From Achatina immaculata (taxonomy: Eukaryota; Mollusca; Gastropoda; Stylommatophora; Achatinidae): a DNA stretch of 64,000 bases. Below are positions 56,081 to 64,000 of the stretch, piece by piece (within the stretch, counting starts at the first letter, position 1; every line of letters starts with the position of its first letter). Where the stretch lies: contig CM019713.1 in NCBI GenBank assembly GCA_009760885.1, forward strand, positions 11,741,774-11,805,773, written 5' to 3'. The notes beneath the pieces were generated by a model that saw only the letters and a list, made by a program, of their open reading frames with translations, ran no database searches and was not told the origin of the DNA. The translations under genes and the position numbers were made by a program.

Positions 56081-57106
56081 CAACAAAACTTTCCACTTTA
56101 ATCTGTATCCTTCTCCATGACTTGGGACACGTGGCACTGCAACCAATAGAAACCAATAAACTTAAGCATTAAAAAGAAGTTATCATGTCTCGCGTAGTAA
56201 ACTCACCCTGCGCTTCGCTCGTGCATAGAACATTGGAAACTAGTGCTCTAATGTTCGCTGTAAAAGAAAATATGTTTGTAGCTTATTAAACGTTCCTTCT
56301 ATTGTTGTGATCTTTATATGAAGTATCCTTGTTCATAAACTGCCCTCATATGATATCCTATTATGCCGTTCATTCATAACCGTAGTTCGGCTCATTGTCC
56401 CGTGCGCACACGCTCTCAGATTTCCGGTGTTGTTCCCGACATAAACGTGTCAGGTACGCATTTTTACCTCTGGGTTGGCCAGAAAAACTGCCCACAGCGG
56501 CTCATCCTTTTCGATTAGAAAGCGGGACACTGTTGACCAGCTTACTCACGTCCTCTTAAACCCCCCTGTTCTGATCCCAGCAAACGTAACATCATTCATA
56601 CATGTTAATATTTTTGTGTGGCTTCTTGTAACGGGCACGGAGTACTCTCAGGCAAGGATGGCGGATCATAATGTCCATGGCTGGCCGGACCCTTAAGAGC
56701 AACCAGTTGTGAAGATTCTAAAGAGTGCCCCAGCACCTCGGCTGTGACAAAGACGTAACGTTTGCTCATCTCCACACAAAATTTTATCCATAGCAGCCTT
56801 CGGGATGTCCGTTTTCAGGACAGTTTCCATGTGATGGCGGCCTGTTCCTAGGCGCTGCTTCCGGTGTCCTCGTCAGGCTTTCATTAGTTTAACATGAACA
56901 TAAGTTCAGAGTAACCCGACGAATAAAAGCCGGAAAGGGAATATTTCTAGAGCAAAGAGAAATGGGTTCAAATACTGACTACGGTAATCTGGAGTAACCT
57001 CATAAAACTGTGGAATAATGGGCTGATTCATATGGTGACAGAGGAATACTGAGAGCACCAGCTTGTATAGTGAAGAATGTCACAAACTACTGGACTCTGG
57101 TTAGAT

Positions 57107-57107
<1 letters not shown>

Positions 57108-57165
<58 letters not shown>
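57108..57165. repeat. TA dinucleotide microsatellite
   Basis: About 27 TA units. Confidence 0.95.
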
Positions 57166-57168
<3 letters not shown>

Positions 57169-57171
57169 TAA

Positions 57172-57244
57172 AAGAAGAAGAAGAAGTAGTAGTAGTAGTA
57201 GTAGTAGTTGTAGTAGTAGTAGTATGGAACAAGAAGAAGTAGTG

Positions 57245-57308
<64 letters not shown>

Positions 57309-57367
57309 CAGTAGCAGTAGTAGTAGTAGTAGTAGTAGTAGAAGAAGAAGAAGAGAAGAAGAAGAAA
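57172..57367. repeat. GAA/TAG trinucleotide array
   Basis: GAAGAAGAAG then TAG units, with a central AACAAGAAGAAGTAG interruption, then GAA again at 57341-57366. The GAA-then-TAG order matches the 3' end of the H element at 10040. No H sequence is visible here. Confidence 0.9.
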
Positions 57368-57905
57368 TTGAGACACATATAACTGTGAACACATGTTTGC
57401 TGTAGGATTCCCCTGCTTGAAAACCTGAACTCTTTGTCGCCTATGTTCTGAGGATCTTACCTCGCGGACACACAGCAGTGGAGAAGAAGTTACAGTGGTA
57501 TGATATCTCAGAAGTGAAACCCAGCAACTGACACCTCGGGGGAGTCCACCACGATCGGGAAACCTATTAAATCATACTTCCTTCTCCAGGTTAACCTACT
57601 TTGTCAACCTGTTGGTGAAAGCTCCACAGACATGTGGTAATAAGATATTAGTCAGCACTCGTGACTCTGGTTAGTCATAATTGTTGACAACGAAAGAGCA
57701 AAGACACTTTATTAAAAAAAACCGAGCATAACTAGAACATTCCTTTTGGTGAGACAGCACTTACCTGGAATGTACACGTGATGTGACATGTCTTATCTTG
57801 TTTCCTGTGTCTTGCCATATGTATTCTGCTGAGCTGAGGGAACAATCAGACTTTCTGAAAGAGCTCGGCAGTTTGATTACTCTCGTTCTTATCGTTGTCT
57901 CCTTG
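57368..57905. other. no recognisable feature
   Basis: Nothing identifiable. Confidence 0.5.
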
Positions 57906-57906
57906 G

Positions 57907-58147
57907 AGCTGCTAAAAGCACGCTCTTTGCAGCACATGCGGTGAACATGTCGAAGCGCCTTCATAGTAACTGTCGGATGGGGTGTGGGTTGCGAGAGTTG
58001 TTTTTGCAGATCCGGCGTGGGGTTTACAAATAGAATGCCAGAAAAGACGCGAGGACAACAGCGACATCTGCGGAGAGGTGAGATAGGTATGTTGGTGGTT
58101 ATGGCTGGCCAAACCCTGATGCAGCCAGTTATCTGTGGGTCGCTGCC
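57907..58147 (-). mobile_element. S300 repeat, copy 9, inverted, internally deleted
   Basis: Both ends are present on the minus strand (AGCGACCCACAGATAAC; ATGTGCTGCAAAGAGCG), but about 80 bases of the middle are missing or replaced. Confidence 0.65.
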
Positions 58148-58231
58148 TGCTGTGCTGCATACATCTTCATGCCAAGTTTCCGCTTTTCCATCTGTCCGTC
58201 TTTTTTGAATAGACAGCTTCTCATTCAGTTT

Positions 58232-58310
58232 CTACCACCACCACCACCACCATCGCCACCACCATCACCACCACCACCACCACTAATAATAATAATAATA
58301 ATAAGAAGAA
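58232..58310. repeat. ACC then AAT trinucleotide microsatellites
   Basis: CCACCACCACC with TCGCC interruption, then AATAATAATAATAAT and AAGAAG. Confidence 0.95.
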
Positions 58311-58365
58311 TGAATAAAACGAGAATCATAGCGGAGCGTTATCCACCCATGTCCTTAGTCAGCTA

Positions 58366-58560
58366 AGCAGTCACTGCCCAGTACACCCTGTGGTGTCTTG
58401 CAGGACAGCAAACAAATTCTCTCCACCTCTCACGGTCTGCGGCCAGTTTTTGTATTGCGGCCCACTTGTGCTACATGCTACAGTTCTCCGCCAGGTAGCC
58501 TTTGGTCGTCCTCTCTTTCTTTTTTCCCCCTCGAATGTCCATCACGTGGCTGTTTTGGCG
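58366..58560 (-). mobile_element. non-LTR RT C-terminal stub
   Basis: Minus strand: RGRPKATWRRTVACST, then after a shift KLAADRERWREFVCC and PARHHRVYWAVTA-stop. This is the GRP+.TWRR...LA.DR.RWR ending of RTE-like polyproteins, complete to the stop codon. Upstream domains are absent. Confidence 0.8.
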
Positions 58561-59415
58561 CTGTTGCTGGGGTCTCTTTGTGTAAACATTGTAAACGGTC
58601 TGTTGTCGGCGGCCGGGACATTAGGCTGTGAACATTATTTAGTACACAAGATGTTGCAAGGATATTTTCCAGTTAGTTCGGGATATGTCTCAGTGGGCGA
58701 GCCATAGAATAGTTTTGTGGATGTAGTTGGTTCTTGATATTGAACTATATACAGTGTTGTTATGCACTGCACTGATTATGTTGTAATTATATGTGACATG
58801 TGGTTGTTGGCTATGACCCCATTGAGCACCCCGTACTCAATTAGGTTGGTGGTGTATGAGTTTGATTATTAGAGATGCTTTCGTAAGGGTGATGGCGTAT
58901 GCGCTGGCTGTACACATAGGTATGTATGGCAAGGTACCATACATGGCATGAGTTTGGATGGTGTTAATGTTTATTTATAAACAGCTGATATGGAAATACA
59001 ATAACGCTTATGGTCTATGCTGATAACATGCTATGATTTATTTGCGAAAGAGACCTGTTCAATTATGCATTTCTTTTGCCCCCGAGTGTGATGTAGTTGA
59101 CATGTACATATAGTACATACATGCAATGTTGAGATTTGATATGGTGCTTATTAACAGTTGTTCATAATGAGAAGGGACGGCTTGCTATGTTCTAGTTGTT
59201 TATGATAAAAGTGTTCAGAGGGCCCTCACTCTTTTGATAATGCTTTACTTGTGTGTGATGTTAATATTCAAAGAATTGCTGAATATATGTATGTTTATAT
59301 ATATTGATTGCTGAAATTTTCTTATGACAACGGGGATTGATAGGATTGAGTATTACCGACTTGCATAATTTTTTCAGTAATGCATTGTTATGTCATTGCT
59401 TTCTATGTTTATATA
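58561..59415. other. no recognisable feature
   Basis: T/G-biased plus strand. No motif or family recognised. Confidence 0.5.
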
Positions 59416-59417
59416 TA

Positions 59418-59512
59418 TTCTGTATATATATATATATATATACTGTATATATATATAGTATATATATATATATATATATATACTGTATATATATATATAT
59501 TATATATATTGT
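59418..59512. repeat. TA-rich microsatellite with CTG and GTA breaks
   Basis: TATATATA runs separated by CTG and G. A short GT run follows at 59561-59582. Confidence 0.95.
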
Positions 59513-59582
59513 GTGGTCCTTAATGTTATGTAATGTAATGTGATTTAACCGTTACTGGTAGAGTGTGTGTGCGTGTGTGTGT

Positions 59583-60320
59583 TCATGGATGAGTGACTTG
59601 ATGTTGCCGTAATAAACTTATTTTGTTAGTTCTACATGCTGAGATGTCTGGCATGAGATATGATGAGGAAGCAGAGAAGTCACAACATCTGTAGGTTGAA
59701 CTGTTGGCTAACAAGAATCCGGGAGTAGGGGGTGGTTGTGGTCAGATTTTCTTCAAAATCAGTGTTTGGGAGGGGGAGGAGGGGAGGGGGGTACGCTGGT
59801 ACTAAAGTAAGTAAAGATAGTCCCATAGCATTTCAAATGCCGTAGGGGGTGAAACGTTAGAGACCTCATTATGCTGGGTCATCAGCGTGTGAGGTAGGGT
59901 GACCAGTTCCTTTCCTCGCTGCCTTTACTTCCAAGATTTTCTCTGGTACCCATTTTACGATTCTGGGTCGACCGGAAGAATTTTATGACTTAATTACCCA
60001 CTCTCACAACTCCCCCACCCCCTCACTCTCTTCCTTACATTCGGAGCATATGACCAATCCATTTCCTGCGGTTTTTTTTTTTTAGCTAATGATATGCATA
60101 TCTTCTAGTTCACATTGGGCTAGTGGGGCGTTATAACAGAGCTATAAAGTATGTAGAAAATGAGTCAAACTGTTTAAATCTACATGTGACGGATATGGTC
60201 GAGTAGGCGGCGGAAAGTACACAACAGAAAGTCACTGTGACAGAAGTGGTACACCAAGATTTGGCAGTAAACGTGTGTTAAAGAATAAAAGCCTTTACAA
60301 AGACATGAAACAGTCGAGAT
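59583..60320. other. no recognisable feature
   Basis: Includes G-rich (59769-59792) and T-run (60072-60083) stretches only. Confidence 0.5.
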
Positions 60321-60553
60321 TATTTCTTCTTCTTCTTAGGAAATCCAAACTGATGCTTTTTGCAGCCGATGCTGTGAATATGTTGCGGCACAGCATCGTG
60401 TCGGTTTGGGAGCGGGTCATGGCAGTTATATCTTCGGTCTCTGAGTGCAGCTTGAGTAGACTAGTGTGCAGTATTTCTTCAGAAGGCTCCACCACCACAG
60501 GGAATATGGCAATCTCTACCCCGTTAGCCGCACTAGATATGTTGCTGGGGACT
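60321..60553 (-). mobile_element. S300 repeat, copy 10, inverted, cut by the TTAG array
   Basis: A TTCTTCTTCTTCTT run (the GAA tail read in reverse) leads into TTTGCAGCCGATGCTGTG, AGCATCGTGTCGGTTTG and CCACCACAGGGAATATGG, then stops at GGGGACTAG where TTAG repeats begin. Confidence 0.8.
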
Positions 60554-60716
60554 AGTTAGTTAGTTAGTTAGTTAATGAGTTAATGAGTTAGTTAAATAGT
60601 TAGTTAGTTAGTTAGTTAGTTAGTTGGTTGGTTGGTTGGTTGGTTGGTTGGTTGGTTGGTTGGTTGGTTGGTTAGTTAGTGAGGTAGTTAGTTAGTTAGT
60701 GAGGTAGTTAGTGAGG

Positions 60717-60815
<99 letters not shown>

Positions 60816-61118
60816 GAGGTAGTTAGTTAGTTAGTTAATGAGTTAGTAAGTTAGTTAGTTAATTAGTTAGTTAGTTAGTTAGTTAATGAGTTAGTTAGTT
60901 AGTTAGTTAATGAGTTAGTTAGTTAGTGAGTGAGTTAGTTAGTTAGTGAGGTAGTTAGTTAGTTAGTTAATTAGTTATTAGCTTAGTTAGTTAGTTAGTT
61001 AGTTATTAGCTTAGTTAATTAATTAGTTAGTTAGTTATTTACTAGCTTAGTTAGTCGGTTAGTTATTAGCTTAATTAGTTAATTAGTTAGTTAGTTAGCT
61101 TAGTTACTTAGTTAGTTA
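60554..61118. repeat. TTAG tetranucleotide array, ~560 bp
   Basis: TTAG units with a block of about 12 TTGG units (60626-60672) and GAGG, AATGAG and CTTAGT interruptions. It differs from the arthropod telomere repeat TTAGG and the TTAGGG repeat in unit length and lies internally. Confidence 0.95.
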
Positions 61119-61244
61119 GGACTATCATTCACGCACTCCGGACACATCCATAGCTGCTCCGATCTCTCCTTCAGCGTACAGTACTGGTAGACCATCCGTC
61201 TTAAGCTCTTGATGACGCGTTCATTTTTCGCCCTCCCCCAAGTG

Positions 61245-61955
61245 TCACAGTTCCCCCCACCTCATAGTCTCACAGTCGTCCCCCCCCCCCAAGTTTCACA
61301 GCTCCCACCCCCCCACAGTCTCTCCTACTCCTTCCCACGGCTCCCCCTCCCACAGTCTTTCCTCCTCCCTCCCATGTTTCACAGCTCCCCCTCCCACAGT
61401 CTTTCTTCCTCCCTCCTATGTTTCACAGCTCCCCCCCCCCACAGTCTTTCCTCCTCCCTCTTATGTTTCACAGTTCCCCCCCCCCAAAGTCTTTCCTCCT
61501 CCCTCCTATGTTTCACAGCTCCCCCCCCCACAGTCTTTTCTCCTCCCTCCTATGTTTCACAGCTCCCCCCACAGTCTTTCCTCCTCCTCTCCTATGTTTC
61601 ACAGCTCCCCCCCCCCAGTCTTTCCTCCTCCCTCCTATGTTTCACAGCTCCCCCTCCCACAGTCTTTCCTCCTCCCTCCTATGTTTCACAGCTCCCCCCC
61701 CCACAGTCTTTCCTCCTCCCTCCCATGTTTCACAGCTCCCCCCACAGTCTTTCCTCCTCCCTCTCATGTTTCACAGCCCCCCCCCCCCACAGTCTTTCCT
61801 CCTCCCTCCTATGTTTCACAACTCCCCCCCCCCCACAGTCTTTCCTCCTCCCTTCCAAGTTTCACAGCTCCCCTCTACAGTCTTTCCTCCTCCCTCCCAT
61901 GTTTCACAGCTCCCCCTCCCCCCACAGTCGTTCTCCTCCTCCCAAAGTTTCACGG
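61245..61955. repeat. ~44-bp C-rich minisatellite
   Basis: About 16 units of CACAGTCTTTCCTCCTCCC, TATGTTTCACAGCTCCCCC with variable C runs. Variable C-run length shifts the frame, yet three forward frames stay open because no unit holds a stop. The array abuts the truncated 3' end of an inverted H element. Confidence 0.95.
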
Positions 61956-63106
61956 GCGCAGGGCTTGAGCCTGTATTCTTGGTGGGTCTCAGAAGTGGGA
62001 TTGCGTGACACCGTGGTTTTCGTTGCACCAGTTTAGTCTAGAGTTGGACTTTTTCATCGGAAGACCTCGACATGTGTTGGATATCAGTATATCCCCGCTG
62101 GGTGAGAGATGGTAGCCCACCCAGGCCAGAGTTAGACTTTCTCACCGGAAAACCTTGACGTATTTTGAGATACCCGTGTATCACCGTCGGATGAGAGGTG
62201 GTTGCCCATCAAGTCCAGTGTTGGACTTTCTCACCGGAAAACCTCAGCGTGATACATACGCATACATCCCTGCCGGGTGAGAAGTGGTTGCCTATCTAGA
62301 CTGCCCTGGTCCAGTGTCTCCGACTTCAGCATTTTGTGGTCGTGGCCGTTACCCTTCATAGTTGTGACCAAGATGGAGCCTTCGTCCAGGAGGACGAATC
62401 CTAGTGACTTCCACCACTGGATTGAGCCGTTTTAGGCATATTATCCAAGTATAGGCGTATTTGGGACGTGACCGACATCTAGAGCAAAGGTAACGTGACA
62501 TGCGTAGCTTTCAAATTTCACCCCTGGTGTGAGCCGGTTTAGGCATATTTCACCAGTATGGGTGTATATCGGGCGTGACCGACTTCTAGAGCGGAGGTGG
62601 CGTGACATGCCTAGCCATCAAGTTCCACCCCTGGTGCATGCCAGTTTAGGCATATTTCACCAGTGTATGTGTATTTCGGACATGGCCGGCTTCTAGAGCA
62701 GAGGCGCCGTGGTATGTGTAGCTCTCGCAGCGATACTACTGGACATACCAGTTAAACTTCACTTTATCCTTTCCTTCACCTTTTCACATCGGCGCCGCGC
62801 AGCAACCCTTAGTTCTTTTTCGCAGTTTCTTCCTTGGCCGGGAGGAGCTTTACTCCACGCGCGGCATTCGAAAATCTCACCAACAGTGTCTTAACCTCTG
62901 CGTTAAGCCGGTTCAGGGATTTCACCCGATATGAGTGCATTTAGGACGTGGCCGAACTCAAGACCAGAGGTGCTGTGATTTGACTGTTTGCTTCGTTTTA
63001 TCCTTTCTACCATCTTTTCCGCAGTGGTGCCGCGCGGCAACCCCATTTGCACCTTTCTTCATTGGGCGGGAGGAGCACCGGCAGCTGAAAAATCTCGCCA
63101 GCAGCG
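61956..63106 (-). mobile_element. H element, copy 4, inverted
   Basis: Reads on the minus strand from CGCTGCTGGCGAGATTTTTC (5' edge at 63106), second module a near 62880, three b units (62430-62700), module c near 62400, three ~80-bp hairpin units (62040-62290), and module d to CAAGCCCTGCG at 61956. The last ~120 bases and the GAA tail are absent. The 5' edge is the same as in copies 1 and 3 although the flanks differ, so the boundary is real. Confidence 0.85.
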
Positions 63107-63204
63107 GGGCCTGGGACATTTTCAGGGATTCAGGTCAGCCTGGGTTTCTTTAGCACTTTCATGGAGCCTCTCAAGATATAATCTTGCGTATAGTCCGGTG
63201 ACTT

Positions 63205-63766
63205 GTGTACCAACGGAGAGGTGGAACAAGGGTCTTGGTCAGCTATGGTTCACCAACCCTGACACTAGCATGTCAACTAAAGTTCACCAACCCTGACACT
63301 AGCATGTCAACTAAAGTTCACCAACCCCGACACTAGCATGTCAACTAAAGTTCACCAACTCTGACGCTAGCATGTCAGCTATGGTTCGCAACCCTGACGC
63401 TAGCATGTCAACTAAAGTTCACCAACCCTGACGCTAGCCTGTCAGCTATGGTTCGCCAACCCTGACGCTAGCATGTCAGCTATGGTTCGCCAACCCTGAT
63501 GCTAGCATGTCAACTAAAGTTCACCAACCCTGACGCTAGCCTATCAGCTATGGTTCGCCAACCCTAACTCTAGCACATCAGCTATTGATCCCCAACCATG
63601 ATGCTAAAGTGTAAGCTGTGGTTCACCAACCCTGACGCTAGTATGTCAACTATGGTTCACCAACCCTGACGCTAGTATCTCAACTATGGTTCGCCAACCC
63701 TGACGCTAGCATGTCAGCTAAAGTTCACCAACTCTGACGCTAGCATGTCAACTATGGGTCGCTGAC
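63205..63766 (-). repeat. 34-bp minisatellite grown from the end of an S300 copy
   Basis: GTACCAACGGAGAGGTGG and GGTCTTGGTCAGC are S300 sequence in reverse. The next 34 bases (ATGGTTCGCCAACCCTGACG plus CTAGCATGTCAGCT) are then repeated about 16 times with ACTAAAGTTCACC variants, and the array ends GTCGCTGACTGTC, the S300 edge. So one end of the element was amplified in place. Confidence 0.9.
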
Positions 63767-64000
63767 TGTCAAATAGGACAGCGCCTTCGACGATCGGGCA
63801 TGAAATAATAACGCTTTTGTTTGAAAGTCTGGAAGTTATGAAGCAAGAAACAGTGGACACTTCCTGTGAAAAGAACGGAAAAAAGGGCTCTTAGAGAAAG
63901 AAACGAGATGGGTTTAACTGTAATCTTAGAAAGACTCACGGTCAGAATATAAATGAGGAAATGAATGAACAAGGAAGAAGAACAATCAATAAATAATCAA
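63767..64000. other. no recognisable feature
   Basis: A-rich sequence with a short minus frame of no known relation. The window ends here. Confidence 0.5.

Noticed and set aside
60554..61118. Telomere or interstitial telomere sequence
   Set aside because: The unit is TTAG, four bases, not TTAGG or TTAGGG, with TTGG blocks; it fits an ordinary microsatellite.
61209..62036. 275-residue Pro/Ser-rich frame
   Set aside because: It lies in the 44-bp C-rich minisatellite, overlaps two other open frames of the same array, and runs into H-element sequence.
1..64000. Bacterial or phage-type defence, secretion or biosynthetic system
   Set aside because: No operon structure, ribosome-binding sites or prokaryotic gene families were seen; all recognisable coding relics are animal retrotransposons.

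Overview
This window is eukaryotic, almost certainly animal, DNA that is nearly all repeat. I found no intact protein-coding gene, no complete RNA gene and no bacterial-type operon. The recognisable material is decayed retrotransposon sequence, short interspersed repeats, minisatellites and microsatellites, several kilobase-scale tandem duplications, and two broken pieces of nuclear ribosomal DNA: the 5' part of an 18S gene with GC-rich leader-like sequence, and a piece of the middle of 28S. The rRNA text is metazoan. The mix of RTE-like and CR1/L2/Daphne-like non-LTR elements with microsatellite tails suggests a lophotrochozoan, most likely a mollusc. That assignment is inference; no gene here proves it.

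Layout. 1-8 kb: a GATA/GACA microsatellite, a 23-bp minisatellite, and several copies of a ~300-bp SINE-like repeat (called S300 here). 8-10.7 kb: a ~1.2-kb composite dispersed element (called H element here; hairpin-rich, with a 3' GAA tail) between two long TAG arrays. 10.9-14.7 kb: an RTE-like reverse transcriptase fragment on the minus strand next to a frameshifted CR1/L2/Daphne-like LINE on the plus strand. 15.2 kb: a small hAT-type MITE. 16.6-20.8 kb: two ~405-bp inverted repeats around a 50-bp minisatellite of ~33 units. 21-25 kb: reverse transcriptase stubs and CT tracts. 25.1-29.2 kb: a 28S rRNA fragment fused to an H element, then a 1.65-kb tandem duplication. 29.2-35.5 kb: a minisatellite-led segment present two to three times in tandem. 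35.9-38.9 kb: a 1.42-kb tandem duplication carrying a 26-bp minisatellite. 40.4-44.2 kb: an RTE-like element whose RT domain is duplicated in tandem. 45.3-47.5 kb: an rDNA leader/18S pseudogene that ends at another H element. 47.9-49.8 kb: 18-bp and 38-bp minisatellites. 50-60 kb: mostly unrecognised AT-rich sequence with scattered repeats. 60.5-63.8 kb: a TTAG array, a C-rich minisatellite, an inverted H element, and a 34-bp minisatellite grown from one end of an S300 copy.

The parts connect as follows. Many retroelement copies survive only as the C-terminal end of reverse transcriptase plus a short microsatellite tail (GAT, GGAT, GA, GAA, ATTC). Many of the long microsatellites and minisatellites lie exactly at such tails or grow out of S300 or H sequence. 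The window looks like a region where retroelement insertion supplied simple-repeat seeds and repeated local duplication expanded them. The most unusual element is the H family, found next to both the 18S and the 28S fragments.
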